From Taxillus chinensis (taxonomy: Eukaryota > Streptophyta > Magnoliopsida > Santalales > Loranthaceae): a stretch of DNA of 64,000 nt. Positions 11,642-23,908 of this stretch are shown here, piece by piece. The position numbers and the translations under genes were made by a program. Position 1 is the stretch's first letter. The number at the start of each line of letters is the position of its first letter. The stretch is taken from positions 39,696,324 through 39,760,323 of the forward strand of contig CM042085.1 in assembly GCA_023512835.1 (NCBI GenBank), in the 5' to 3' direction. The notes under the pieces were generated by a model that was given only the letters and a program-made list of their open reading frames with translations, did no database searches and was not told the origin of the DNA.

Positions 11642-12142
11642 AAGGAGAGCTTCGATCTTGTTGTGGTGATTTGCGAGAGTGGATGGCGTTTGGCGTAGAG
11701 GCAAGAACGTGAAGGATCCTTGAGGTAGGGGTTCTATCTTCTTGTACCCAATCCGGGGTTAGGCCTACAAGTGGATAAACTATTGAGTAATATTGTTGTT
11801 GCTAAATTACATATATGTAAATTCATATAGGTGTGACCTCCTATATGAATGTTGGCCTCTAATGGCATAATTGTTGTGATCTCCTATGTGGGTGTTTGCT
11901 GAGCTTGTGAATGTATGCATGCTAGGTGTTTGATTTTACGCCTGTATGTTGGGTTCGTGAGCCTTGTGAATGTGTGCATGCTAAGTGTTTGATGTTATGC
12001 TGTGTGGCTTTGCATGCTAAGTGTTTGATGTTATGCCTCCGTGACTATGCAAATTAAGTGTTTGATGTTACGACCTGTGTGACTATGCAAATTAAGTGTT
12101 TGATGTTATGCATGTGTAGCTATGTGTATACTACTACTAAAG

Positions 12143-12332
12143 CTTAGCCACACGGGCTAACATATCCACGGCCATATAGGCTTAGCCACACGGGCTAACA
12201 TATCCACGGCCGCTCAGGCTTAGCCACACGGGCTAACATATCCACGGCCACTCGGGCTTAGCCACACCTGCTAACATATCCACAACCATATAGGCTTAGC
12301 CACACGGGCTAACATATCCACGACCATATAGG
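12143..12332 (-). repeat. 38-bp LTR minisatellite, five units
   Basis: Five exact-length 38-bp units, each with CTTAGCCACACGGGCTAAC, then ATATCCAC, then a variable 9-base end such as CCATATAGG or CCACTCGGG. The units sit head to tail without intervening unique spacers, so this is a minisatellite and not a CRISPR array. Confidence 0.9.
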
Positions 12333-13490
12333 CTTAGCCACACAAAGCACGGTTCCAGTCCGGGCTTCCAAGGCCACCGGGTTCCACAAACACAAAGATA
12401 CAAGGTACACAGGCATTAAACCAAACACGTAGCATACACACTTTCACAGGCATAATACCAAACACTTAGTTCGCATGACCCAATCAAGCGTAAAATCAAA
12501 CACTTGACATGTAGAGTCTCACGGGTATTTTACCAAACGCTTAACATGCATACATTCACAAACCCACAAACCCGACCACACACAGGCATATTATCAAACA
12601 CATACTAGGCATATTTACACAGACATATTCACACAGGCATTTTATCGAACACTTAATATGCACTCACCATCCAATACGAATACATCAAAAACCGCCATTG
12701 AAGGTCAACATCCATATAGGAGATCACACCTATATGGATTACATATATATATATAAATAGGTATAATCCATAATCTACCCTAGAACCCTAGAACAGAGGA
12801 GGATTTAGAAAGAACAGAACCTACCTTGTATGTCCTCCTGCTCCCACTTCCACGCAAGACTCCGACCACCCACGCAAGACGCCTGCGGCACCCCACTAAG
12901 CTCTCCTTCTCTCTCTCTCTCTCTTTGCGATGGCCGGTGGAACAATAAACCCTAAAACCTATAACAGAGGGCTTCTCCTCCTTATATAGACAACACAACA
13001 TCAAAACGACGTAGTTTTGATTAAGTGAATCCCAAAGATCAAAATGACGTAGTTTTGATGGAACAAGCTACGACCTTCCCACATCCATACACACCAAAAT
13101 ATCCATAATTCTAACATACCCCTTTGGGAAAAGATGTTTAGAAGCACAAAACCAAGGTGACGGTGCAAAAATATGCCGTCATGCACGCCATATCCCCATA
13201 TGACGTGCAGCTCCAAATGCTCAAAATCCACCCCAAGCTTCCTTGCATCATGTAGAAGACATGAAAACCAAAATCCCCTTTACACGCCATATCCCCAATT
13301 GGCGTGCATTATCACGTGCACCTCCCAAAAGTCCCCTCTTGGGCCCATCTCTTGCCTCAAACTTGTGCACCAACATCCAAGGTGTTTTAGCTAAAGTGTG
13401 TGGGAAGAAAACTCCCTAAAACCCAACAATTTCCACTCACAAGGCATCTGTGGTTAACTTCGTACATACCGCAAAACACGAGTCATTACA
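12143..13490 (-). repeat. 3' LTR of LARD copy 2, truncated at left
   Basis: The right end is AGTCATTACA at 13490, the inverse complement of the LTR start TGTAATGACT. The left part begins inside the 38-bp minisatellite; about 500 bp of the LTR end are missing. It contains the palindromic ACGT-centred motifs (near 12999-13055), a TATATA box on the minus strand (near 12984-12991) and a (CT)n run. It abuts the truncated plus-strand LTR of copy A in inverted orientation. Confidence 0.8.
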
Positions 13491-13512
13491 TCCTCTCCCC
13501 CTTAAGACTTTT
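13491..13512 (-). other. Polypurine tract of LARD copy 2
   Basis: On the minus strand AAGGGGGAGAGGA directly precedes the LTR start at 13490. It equals the tract of the complete copy, confirming orientation. Confidence 0.7.
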
Positions 13513-16500
13513 CGTCCTCGAAAAGAAACATACAAGGGATAACAAACACATGCTACCCATTTGCAAAACGGCAAGCCACAATACCCAGATGGATCACACA
13601 ACATAATAGGACATTTCAAACACATTGCAATCTCAAAACACTAAATCATGAACCATATACAAGAAAACACATTACTACCCCTTGGCCAACAGCCACCTCC
13701 CACCGTCAAGATTGTTCGTCCTCGAGCAATGCTGGGTGTTGCTCACGCATCATGGACTCACATTCCATGTCTCCTCTGCAGGACGTGTCGTCCTCTAAAA
13801 GACAACACACCTTCCATAACGCACATGCTGATGCACATCGCCCACAACCATTCACATACCCACGACTGAAGATATCACACCATAACACACATGAAGGCAC
13901 GTACCCATAGACCCAATACAACACAGCATGATAGGGAAACACATATTCTAATCTCACAAACAACCCTTGTTCTCCTCACCTAACACATGTCACAAGTATT
14001 CACATGTCACGACGGTGTAAGACATATATGCCCATCACCAACACGTTTAACAAATCACATAGGTCACAGAGCAACTCACATCATAAACACCACTACAAGA
14101 AACAACTCACAAACAAAACACTACTACACATTTAACGTTCCACTGCGCATTCGCTAACACCATACAAACTCATCTGCAGGGAGTGTCCTCACAACCTTCC
14201 CACCTTTGGACTTTTCATCCCCGAAAAGAGAAATCAAGTAGTAAACATCACGAGAAGATCAAAGCAACACATAACACCCATGAGCACAACAAGAACTAGA
14301 GCTTGGCCAATTAGCGTGCTGACAACAACTCATGTGAGCAAGTCGACAACAGTGAGGTCATGAAACCTCCCACGAGTCGCTAAGACCCCCACAACCGAAC
14401 AAAGCCAACACCATACGCCTATGCATGAAGTATCCATTCGCTAGATCTCATATGATTGAACCAGAAGTCACTGCATCGACATAGCAGGGTACTCGGCGTT
14501 AGACGCCTACTCGTGTCACAATAGGACCAACACTCCACAATGTAAAATACCCAACAATGACACCACTGAGATTTGATGTCAACGGACACCAACAATTTAC
14601 AACGCAGCCACACTCCATATGTAGACCTTACCCTGACAGCAAACACAAATAGGTCACAAGGAAACACAAATAAACAAGAGAAAAGCATTATGCAAACCAC
14701 AATCACATTTCCACACATGGAGATCACCCCAGCAGCACCATCATCACTGCTAAAACCGCCCCACTCTATAGCGATACACGCAACAACAGAACCCAACCAA
14801 TGCCAAAGGGAACTCAAGATGACTTACAATCCAGACACAACTACACGGGATGAAGTTTGCTCTCCACCAATCCGGTCCATCCAACAAGACGCCCAACGGA
14901 GTCCAAGGAGTAACTCAAAACAACAAATGCAATACCATACACAACCACAACAAGACCAAAATCCACCATCCGGCTATCACCTGTCGCCGACCGTGAGGAT
15001 CGACTAAAAGAAGTCCATGAACCAGAACACCACACAAATAACGCCTCTCGGACACTTCGTGCTAGCATCCTTGATCACGGTTAAATAAGTATCCACCAAG
15101 GTCCCACAGCCTGCATACGAACTGAGGCGTACACTACAGCCCAAGAGATAACGCCTTACCGAGTCGGCAAACACCATACGCAATGAAATATGACTTATCC
15201 GCTTACGTCGGTTATGTATAAATAACATAACTCGTCGACTGGAGAAATCCTCCCTGCCTATAACAAGACAGTTGATAACTCTGTGTCACCACTCACAGGT
15301 CACAAGGGAATCCCTTGCCTCCAGGACATACTCCACCTCATGAACCACTAACTCCGCTCCACCAATCATCACGTTCTATCTCAAAACACCAACAAAACAC
15401 TCATATGGACCAAGAAATACTCAGGCTCTAGCCTCAGCTTAATGTGATCACTGCAATTTCTCCGGATAGGCACAGGAAACAAGGCGTGCAAACGCCTGAT
15501 TCGGGACTTTCATGTAGCACCCAAACACACCAACACCTTGATAGCGTGAACCATCTCCCTTATCGCGTGATACTGTACATGAAAAGTTTTCAAGGAGGAC
15601 ATATGTAGGTCAGTCGCCTACCACCACTGCTCTAATGCCAATACGCCACAAGGAGTAGCACTAATACCCTGTCCTAGCAAAACTATCACAACTGACTCAA
15701 CTCGGGAAATCAAACAACTCTTTTTCTTTCCCAACTTACCAACATTTTAGTAACACCAGACAAGGAATAACATAAGCAACATCACCTCTAACACTCTTCC
15801 TTATCCTCACACCACAGTTACTATACCAATACGCCATGCCTCATCCTTCTCTATGCATATGTGTCGCAACACCCACACGTAGCAACTCCGCTATATACCT
15901 TTACCACTTATGCAACACATACAACAAGAGAATGCTGCATTTTCTACACATTTTCAACACATGCAACGAAATACAAGACACCTGACGAGTAGAACGTACC
16001 AGTTTTAAACCTTCTCCTCTCCTTTAAACCCACTTCCCACAAGATACAGACCAAGGAATGGCCCTACCATGCAAAAGCACACCCTTAGTCCCTAGAGAAA
16101 TGTTTTCCAGATGTGGGTAAAAAGTCCGAACGAGGCCTGCCAAATCTCATTTGCTTATCTCTTTGTACCAATTGGATGCATCGGCCACGACCCTTGAAAC
16201 CCACTCACAGTCGATGGTTGAGCTCCAAAACTCTTCACATTTTGTACATGTGCATACCCATTTCTCAACATATTCTAGGAACATTACTCAAGGTCTTTCA
16301 CACACCACAAACATGACAGATGGCCACTGCTTGACCATCTGAGAACCCAGAACACCTATATAGTTACTAACCAAAACTTGCAACAACCACTCTAGCCAAC
16401 AAGATAACACTTCAAGGACTTTAAGAGCAGGCTATACTAGTTGCGTTTTCCACCCTCAACCACAACGCTTGGAAAGGTAACCATAGGAATATCCCTTTCA

Positions 16501-18066
16501 AGTAGTACTCCACACATACCTCTATCCACATAAGAACATATCTCTATTATTCAAAGTTGCCAAGAGGGGTACCACCCAAAAACGCGCTCTACCATAAAAA
16601 GGTAGCTACATTTGATCACATTTAAACCATCAAACTCTTTACAACAACTATTTACCTTATCATAACTATTAGTAATTTATTATCCATTTGGTATCATAAA
16701 TATATTCATTTATTTATTATATCTCTTATTATTATTATTTCATATATATATTTTTCTTACAAGTCACTCACCATGTCCATTTAGAAATGGTAACACAAAT
16801 GACCTCCTAAGCCTCACCAATGCAAACTGTGGCTCAAGAGTCCTCTAAACAAGAATACCCCTATATCACAAACGTCTTAATTAAATTGCTAGAAACTCAG
16901 CAATCAAAGGTCCACCCATCCTCACCTAAGTCAGTACGAGACTCAACCAATCACTATCTTCTGGAGATGTCCTACTTTTCCACATATGCAACACTGATAC
17001 TGCTTCCTATTACACTCTTTTCCAATGTCTCGGCTGTCCACAGCAAGAACAACCCTTTAAGCAACTGGTCTCAAATTGATTTGTTGGGGGATTGACCCCC
17101 ATCTCGAAACTTGTGGCCATCTTCTGATTGCCCTCGTCGGCCTCTTGGGGTCCTTTCTCCGATCGGGACGACAATGCTTCAGTTGATCTTCATCCGAGCT
17201 CCTCCAAATGATGTGGGTTGACCGCCCTCAGCGTGCCTCGCTCTTAATCAGTCATCGAATCTCATCCCTCAATTCTGGAATAATTAGGGTTAAAATGCCA
17301 ATCTCTGCCATGTGAAGATCATTACTTACAACCTACAGCTCTGCCACTTGCCCAGCCTGGGTGGCGGGCTTTTCTGTCGTACAGGTCATAAATTTTTTTT
17401 TTTCAGAGGCTAGGTACACGAGGAGGTAGCGCTCCAGGTTAACACTCAACGCTCTTAATACCATTACCGATTAGGCGTTTGGAGCTATAACTAATCTCAA
17501 AACACACATTATCACCACACAGATTCGCAGATTCACATTTCACGGACTACACAAGTTCACACCTTCACATTGCACATATCATTTATACTCGAGTGAATAT
17601 CTCATCGTTTTGAACACCACATTGCTTATTCCACACAATACCATACAAAGGCACACACTTAAGCATTCACATATCTCACCTTGTAATTTTTTTTTTCAGA
17701 ATATCAACAGTATTATCTCTATCTAGTTCGTTCACAATGCACAAGTCCACTAGTACACAAATCCCATATCACATTTTTTTTTTGTTTTTGTAGTCATGCT
17801 TAAGTGGTCACAATATATCAGAGTTGCACAATAATTTTTTTTTTCATTTAAAACATTCCCACAGTTATCCATACATTTATACATAAACAACAAATGCAAC
17901 TAGTGCCCTAATGCCAATGTATGCAAATCCTACCACAAGACTGAACTACCCCAAGTACACCTTAGAGGCTCCAAGAGGACCATGTTGATCAGGCACGTCC
18001 CTCCAGGCTCCTCTAAAGGACTCAAAATAACCAAGTCCGCCCACTACCCTAGGCCAACTAGACCAT

Positions 18067-18078
18067 GCTCCGATACCA
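18067..18078 (-). other. Primer binding site (tRNA-iMet) of LARD copy 2
   Basis: On the minus strand TGGTATCGGAGC, one mismatch from the plant initiator methionine tRNA primer site TGGTATCAGAGC. It is three bases from the 5' LTR end at 18082. Confidence 0.8.
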
Positions 18079-18081
18079 TAT

Positions 18082-20018
18082 TGTCACGCCCCGGATTTCC
18101 AACCCGAGGAAACCGGTACGTGATTCCCCTCTTACCCACACGGAGGGCAAAGGGGTCAGGATACAAACCCCGAATATAACATTTTAAACATCCACAACAC
18201 ATTCAAGAAAGTAATGTTCATTAAAGCAATCCACAATCTAAACCAGTCTTTATTACAACAAAATCCTCTTTTCAATCTATCCCCACTGGGTTACATCAAC
18301 TCCCACAAAATAACATAAATGAAAGACAGTAAAGTAAACAAGGTCTTCCACCTTGGGGTCCCACGTAATGCCTGTATGTTCCTAAAAGAAAACACAACAT
18401 GGAGGGAGGGGTGAGCAACCACAGCTCAGTAGGGATCATGTCTCCCCAACCCATCCCATGCTCCTAGCGTCTACATGAGGGTGTGTATAGGTGCAGTGTA
18501 GTGACAATAAGATATAAACAGGTTGTATTCCACAATCACACGGCACACACATATCCACAGCCACTAAGGCTTAGCCACACGGGCTAACATATCCACAGCC
18601 ACTCAGGCTTAGCCACACGGGCTAACATATCCACATCCACTCAGGCTTAGCCACACGGGCTGACATATCCACGGCCATATAGGCTAAGCCACACGGGCTA
18701 ACATATCCACGGCCTCTCAGGCTTAGCCACACGGGCTAACATATCCACAGCCATATAGGCTTAGCTACACGGGCCAACATATCCACAACCATATAGGCTT
18801 AGCCACACGGGCTAACATATCCACAGCCATATAGGCTTAGCCACATAGGCTAACAGTTCCAGTCCCGGGCTTCCACAGCCACCGGGTTCCACAAACACAG
18901 CATACAAGGTCACACAGGCATTAAACCAAACATGTAGCATACACACTTTCACAGGCATAATACCAAACACTTAGTTCGCAGAGCCAATCAGGCATAAAAT
19001 CAAACACTTGACATGCAGAGTCTCACAGGTATTTTACCAAACGCTTAACATGCATACATTCACAAACCCACAAACCCAGCCACACAGGCATATTATCAAA
19101 CACATACTAGGCATATTCACACAGACATATTCACACAGGCATTTTATCGAACACTTAATATGCACTCAGCATCCAACACCAGAATACATCAAAAACCGCC
19201 ATTGAAGGCCAACATCCATATAGGAGATCACACCTATTTGGATTACATATATATATAAACAGGTATAATCGATAATCTACCCTAGAACCCTAGAACAGAG
19301 GAGGATTTAGGAAGAACGGAACCCCTACCTTGTATGTCCTCCTGCTCCCACTTCCACGCAAGACTCCGACCACCCATGCAAGACGCTGCGGCAGCCACCA
19401 GAAGCTCTCCTTCCCTCCCTCTCTCTCTCTCTCTGCGATGGCTGGTGGAACAACAAACCCTAAAACCTAAAACAAAGGGCTTCTCCTCCTTATATAGACA
19501 ACACAACATCAAAACGACGTAGTTTTGATTAAGTGAATCCCAGCATCAAAACGACGTAGTTTTGATGGAACAAGCTATGACCTTCCCACATCCATACACA
19601 CCAAAATATCCATAATTCCAACATACCCCTTTGGGAAAAGATGTTTAGAAGCACAAAACCAAGGTGACGGTGCAAAAATATGCCTGCACGTCACAATGCA
19701 CGTCACAATGCACGTCATATCCCCATATGACGTGCAACTCCAAATACTCTGAAAATCCACCCCAAGCTTCCTTGAATCATGAAGAAGACAAGCAAGCCAA
19801 AATCCCCTTGCACGCCATATCCCCAATTGGCGTGCATTATCACGTGCACCTCCTAAAAGTCCCCTCTTGGGCCAATCTCTTGCCTCAAACTTGTGCACCA
19901 ACATCCAAGGTGTTTTAGCTAAAGTGTGTGGGAAGGAAACTCCCTAAAACCCAACAATTTCCACTCACAAGGCATCTGTGGTTAACTTCGTACATACCGC
20001 AAAACACAGGTCATTACA
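18082..20018 (-). repeat. 5' LTR of LARD copy 2
   Basis: A full-length LTR of 1937 bp with ends TGTCACGCCCCGG (left, LTR 3' end) and CAGGTCATTACA (right, LTR 5' start). On the minus strand it holds two palindromic ACGT-centred motifs (19507-19566), a TATATA box (19489-19498), a (GA)n leader and an eight-unit minisatellite (18551-18854). To its right lies another interior scrap instead of host DNA, so it is shared by two elements in tandem. Confidence 0.85.
18551..18854 (-). repeat. 38-bp LTR minisatellite, eight units
   Basis: 304 bp, which is eight 38-bp units of the type seen at 12143-12332. The neighbouring LTR at 20580-20883 also has exactly eight units. Confidence 0.9.
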
Positions 20019-20224
20019 TCCTCTCCCCCTTAAGACTTTTCGTCATCAAAAAGAAACATACAAGGGATAACAAACACATGCTACCCATTTGCAAAACGGC
20101 AAGCCACGATACCCAGATGGATCACACAACATAATAGGACATTTCAAACACATTGCAATCTCAAAACACCAAATCATGAACCACATACAAGAAAACACAT
20201 TACTACCCCTTAGTCAACAGCCAC
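20019..20224 (-). mobile_element. Scrap of a second LARD interior
   Basis: This matches 13491-13695 almost base for base (polypurine tract and adjoining interior). It ends at CCAC (20221-20224), where sequence jumps into an LTR at the position equivalent to about 18190. CCAC occurs in both parent sequences, so the joint carries a 4-bp microhomology. The rest of the second interior and the first about 110 bp of LTR are deleted. Confidence 0.8.
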
Positions 20225-22038
20225 AACACATTCAAGAAAGTAATGTTCATTAAAGCAATCCACAATCCAAACTAGTCTTTATTATAACAAAATCCTCTTT
20301 TCAATCCATCCCCACTGGGTTATATCAACTCCCACAAAATAACATAAATGAAAGACAGTAAAGTAAATAAGGTCTTCCACCTTGGGGTCCCACCCAATGC
20401 CTGTATGTTCCTGAAAGAAAACACAACATGGAGGGAGGGGTGAGCAACCACAGCTCAGTAGGGATCATGTCTCGCCAACCCATCCCATGCTCCTAGCCAC
20501 TACATGAGGGTGTGTACAGGTGCAGTGTAGTGACAATAAGATATAAACAGGTTGCATTCCACAATCACACGGCACACACATATCCACAGCCATACAGGCT
20601 TAGCCATATAGGCTAACATATCCACAGCCACTCAGGCTTAGCCACACGGGCTAACATATCCACAGCCACTCAGGCTTAGCCACACGGGCTAACATATCCA
20701 CGGCCATATAGGCTTAGCCACACGGGCTAACATACCCACGGCCACTCAGGCTTAGCCACATGGGCTAACATATCCACACCCATATAGGCTTAGCCATACA
20801 AGCTAACATATCCACAACCATATAGGCTTAGCCACACGGGCTAACATATCCACAGCCATATAGGCTTAGCCACACAGGCTAACGGTTCCAGTCCCGGGCT
20901 TCCACAGCCACCGGGTTCCACAAACACAACATACAAGGTCACACAGGCATTAAACCAAACACGTAGCATACACACTTTCACAAGCATAATACCAAACACT
21001 TAGTTCGCACAGCCAATCAGGCATAAAATCAAACACTTGACATGCAGAGTCTCACAGGTATTTTACCAAACACTTAACATGCATACATTCACAAACCCAC
21101 AAACCCAGCCACACAGGCATATTATCAAACACATACTAGGCATATTCACACAGACATATTCACACAAGCATTTTATCGAACACTTAATATGCACTCACCA
21201 TCCAACACCAGAATAAATCAAAAACCACCATTGAAGGCCAACATCCATATAGGAGATCACACCTATATGGATTACATATATATATATATAGGTATAATCC
21301 ATAATCTACCCTAGAACCCTAGAACAGAGGAGGATTTAGGAAGAACAGAACCCCTACCTTGTATGTCCTCCTGCTCCCACTTCCACGTAAGACTCCGACC
21401 ACCCACGCAAGACGCTGCGGCAGCCACCAGAAGCTCTCCTTCCCTCTCTCTCTCTCTCTCTCTTTGCGACGGCTGGTGGAACAACAAACCCTAAAACCTA
21501 AAACAGAGGGCTTCTCCTCCTTATACAGACAACACAACATCAAAACGACGTAGTTTTGATTAAGTGAATCCCAGCATCAAAACGACGTAGTTTTGATGGA
21601 ACAAGCTATGACCTTCCCACATCCATACACACCAAAATATCCATAATTCTAACATACCCCTTTGGGAAAAGATGTTTAGAAGCACAAAACCAAGGTGACG
21701 GTGCAAAAATATGCCTGCACGTCACAATGCATGTCATATCCCCATATGACGTGCAGCTCTAAATGCTCTGAAAATCCACCCCAAGCTTCCTTGAATCATG
21801 AAGAAGACAGGCAAGCCAAAATCCCCTTGCACGCCATATCCCCAATTGGCGTGCATTATCACGTGCACCTCTCAAAAGTCCCCTCTTGGGCCCATCTCTT
21901 GCCTCAAACTTGTGCACCAACATCCAAGGTGTTTTAGCTAAAGTGTGTGGGAAGGAAACTCCCTAAAACCCAACAATTTCCACTCACAAGGCATCTGTGG
22001 TTAACTTCGTACATACCGCAAAACACAGGTCATTACAT
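20221..22038 (-). repeat. Third LARD-family LTR, internally joined
   Basis: Nearly identical to the LTR at 18190-20018, including eight minisatellite units (20580-20883), palindromic motifs (21540-21597), TATA region and (GA)n leader. Its right end, GGTCATTACA at 22038, joins the integrase zinc-finger coding sequence of the coding gypsy element, so this end is an insertion border. The left end is a deletion joint. Confidence 0.85.
20580..20883 (-). repeat. 38-bp LTR minisatellite, eight units
   Basis: Eight head-to-tail 38-bp units, the same count as in the neighbouring LTR but with different unit variants, for example units with TTAGCCATATAGG and TTAGCCATACAAG. Confidence 0.9.
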
Positions 22039-22140
22039 CAGCTTTCACCTGCTGACAAGTGAGGCACCTCGAAACAAATGCCGCCACATCACGTTTCATC
22101 CCAGGCCACCAAAAATGTCCCCGATGTGCATGGTACATCT
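22039..22140 (-). pseudogene. Integrase HHCC zinc finger, cut by LARD insertion
   Basis: On the minus strand the sequence reads MYHAHRGHFWWPGMKRDVAA then FVSRCLTCQQVKA, the end of the HHCC finger of gypsy integrase (usual FWWPGMKRDVAxFVxxCLTCQQVK). At 22039/22038 it changes to LTR sequence beginning TGTAATGACC. The catalytic core is missing from the window. Confidence 0.85.
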
Positions 22141-22327
22141 TCATATCCCCTGGATGCACAGCAACTCTAGACTAATGGAAATCCATCATCACCTCATCCC
22201 GGAGAGACGAAGCCACTACTAGCCGCCCCTGAAAAGATAACTCATGCTCAAGATCCTCTATCCAATCCTCAGATAGCTCGTCAACCTCAATACGGGCACA
22301 GAGAACCTCACACTCTATATTACCCAA

Positions 22328-22867
22328 CTATCCCTCCCAGACTCGCTGGTACAACTCAGGCACAACAACAATAGGACTCAGGACTGTCCCACCGTGACGG
22401 GCAATAGGCTGAAACTGCAACATCGCCAAATGCTCCATCAGCTTCCACTCTCTCACTGCCACCTCAGCTTTCCCTTTCCTGCTCAACGCATTAGCTATGA
22501 CATTGCCCTTGCCTGGGGTATAGGCAATAGTAAAATCAAAGGTCTGCAAATACTCCACCCATCTCCTCTGCCTCAAATTCAAGTCCCTTTGAGTAAAAAT
22601 ATACTGAAGGCTCTTATAATCTAAGAACACCACAAACTTTTCCCCCAAGAGATAGTGTTGTCAACTCTTCAAAGCAAAGATAATAGCCGCCAACTCAAGA
22701 TCATGGGTAGGGTAATTCCACTCATGTGGTTTCAACTGCCTCGACCCATTAGCTATCACACTGTGCTCCTGCATAAGTACACACCCCAAACTAATCCTGG
22801 ATGCATCACAATACACCTCATATGGGACGTCCTTCCTATGTAACTTCAACACAGGTGCAGTGGTCAA
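22328..22867 (-). pseudogene. RNase H of the coding gypsy element
   Basis: The first frame carries [16 protein letters not shown] and [15 protein letters not shown], holding the first catalytic Asp and the Glu. The next frame carries VVFLDYKSLQYIF, where gypsy RNase H normally has FTDHKSLKYIF. Then come RRWVEYLQTFDFTI and GKGNVIANALSRK, the tether before integrase. A stop lies between the frames (SLK to SLQ junction near 22655). RNase H removes the RNA template after cDNA synthesis. Confidence 0.85.
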
Positions 22868-23700
22868 ACAAGTTTCGAGAGCCTCAAATGCCTACTAACA
22901 CTTGTCAGTCCACTCAAACGTCACTCCCTTCTCAGGGTCAACGCCGTCATAGGAGCTACCAAATGGGAGAGATCCTCTACAAAACGACGGTAATACCCCG
23001 CCAAGCCAAGAAAACTACGAATCTCGAAAACATTGGTTAGCCTCTCCCATGATGATACAGCCTCAATCTTAGCTTAGTCCACCCTAACACCCAGCCGACA
23101 CTACATGGCTAAGAAAATGAACCTCCTGCATCCAAAACTCACATTTGCTAAACTCAACATACAACTGTTGGTCCCTCAAGATTTGAAACACTATTGCCAA
23201 ATGTTCCACATGCTCCCTCTTTGTCTTGGAATACACCAAAATATCGTCAATGAACACAATTACAAAAGAATCCAAGTATGTAGCAAAAACCTAGTTCATT
23301 AGATGCATGAACACTGTTAGTGCATTAGTGAGCCCGAAAGGCATCACTACCCACTCATAGTGCCCATACCTACACTGAAAGGCAGTCTTAGGGATATCCT
23401 CATCTCTAACCCTCAACTGGTGGTACCCCGACCGCAAGTCTATCTTGGAAAACCACTAGGCTCCACTCAACTGGTCAAACAAGTCATCTATCCGAGGCAA
23501 TGGATACTTGTTCTTCACAGTCACCGAATTTAGCTTCCTATAGTCAATGCAAAGACGAAGTGTGCCATTCGCCTTCTTTGCAAAGAGCACTGGAGCACCC
23601 CAGGGTGAGGTACTCGGCCTGATATATCCCTAGCCCGCCAACTCCTCTATCTGCCTCTAAAGCTCCCTCAACTCAGCTGGCCCCATACGATAAGCCACTT
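22868..23700 (-). pseudogene. Reverse transcriptase of the coding gypsy element
   Basis: The minus strand reads as a gypsy RT in pieces. The fingers region has YRMGPAELREL and [16 protein letters not shown], followed by [10 protein letters not shown] and the [10 protein letters not shown] motif. The catalytic motif reads [14 protein letters not shown] in the segment 23084-23275 (FIDD in place of YLDD). Downstream, [15 protein letters not shown] and [13 protein letters not shown] complete the thumb region. At least six in-frame stops are visible, several at positions where one C to T or G to A change explains the stop. Confidence 0.85.
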
Positions 23701-23908
23701 GGGAAATTGAATTAGTCCCCAGGCACCAACTCAATGGTAAACTCCACACTCCCCTTAGGTGGTAAACTCCTCAACTCCTCGGAAAGACATCCCGAAATTG
23801 GTCAACAACTGCTGGCCATACTCTCTTTCCCACTTTACCCTCCTCAGTAAAGGTTAGGGCTGCCAACCTGTGCGTAATGGCACCCCACTGGTCTATCATT
23901 GGCCCAGC

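Larger units (their letters stand above)
7292..12131 (+). mobile_element. LARD-like gypsy element, copy A (5' LTR remnant to truncated 3' LTR)
   Basis: This is a plus-strand copy of the non-autonomous family that is complete at 26949-35436. It has a remnant of the 5' LTR (7292-7735), interior (7735-11159), polypurine tract and a 3' LTR cut at about 12131. The stretch from 7292 and the stretch from 11831 are nearly identical for more than 100 bp, as expected for the two LTRs of one element. The start of the 5' LTR was displaced by the Tat element. A deletion joins mid-LTR directly to the interior near 7735, removing the LTR end, primer site and leader. Interior matches the complete copy from about 29773 onward. 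Confidence 0.75.
11160..12131 (+). repeat. 3' LTR of LARD copy A, truncated
   Basis: It starts TGTAATGACCCGTG after the polypurine tract. The U3 portion (AGTTAGTCAGTTATG and the CACGTG-bearing hairpin) is closer to the LTR of the coding element (35442-35915, reverse) than to the other LARD LTRs. A TATA-like box (CATATAAGG) is near 11520 and a pure (GA)n run follows at 11584-11638. The LTR stops abruptly near 12131, where a minus-strand LTR begins; about half of it is missing. Confidence 0.75.
13491..18081 (-). other. Interior of LARD copy 2 (gag remnants, otherwise non-coding)
   Basis: Reading the minus strand from 18081, the first about 190 bases are the primer site and leader shared with the coding gypsy element. 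Zinc-knuckle remnants are at 16968-17053: CCGQP.HWKRV in one frame and QCCICGKVGHLQ in another. The remaining 3.3 kb down to the polypurine tract has no recognisable gene. It is homologous to the interiors of copy A and of the complete copy, for example the stretch around 13700-13740 facing 33100-33150. Many A/C-rich reading frames exist but none is conserved between copies. Confidence 0.65.
12143..20018 (-). mobile_element. LARD-like gypsy element, minus-strand copy 2
   Basis: On the minus strand this has a 5' LTR (18082-20018), a primer site (18067-18078), a 4.6-kb interior (13491-18081), a polypurine tract (13491-13512) and a 3' LTR (12143-13490) truncated at its far end. Interior length is close to that of the complete plus copy (4464 bp). 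Only gag zinc-knuckle remnants are recognisable as protein. A third partial LTR follows to the right (20221-22038), joined by a 0.2-kb scrap of interior, so this is the larger part of a tandem three-LTR arrangement. The outer target duplication is not recoverable because the left LTR end is missing. Confidence 0.8.

Noticed and set aside
14573..15007. 144-codon frame in the minus LARD copy
   Set aside because: It reads the wrong strand of the non-coding interior, rich in Thr/Asn/Gln by composition, and is not preserved in other copies.
12143..20883. Regular 38-bp repeats resembling a CRISPR array
   Set aside because: Units are directly head to tail with no unique spacers, lie inside LTRs, and the DNA is plant nuclear.
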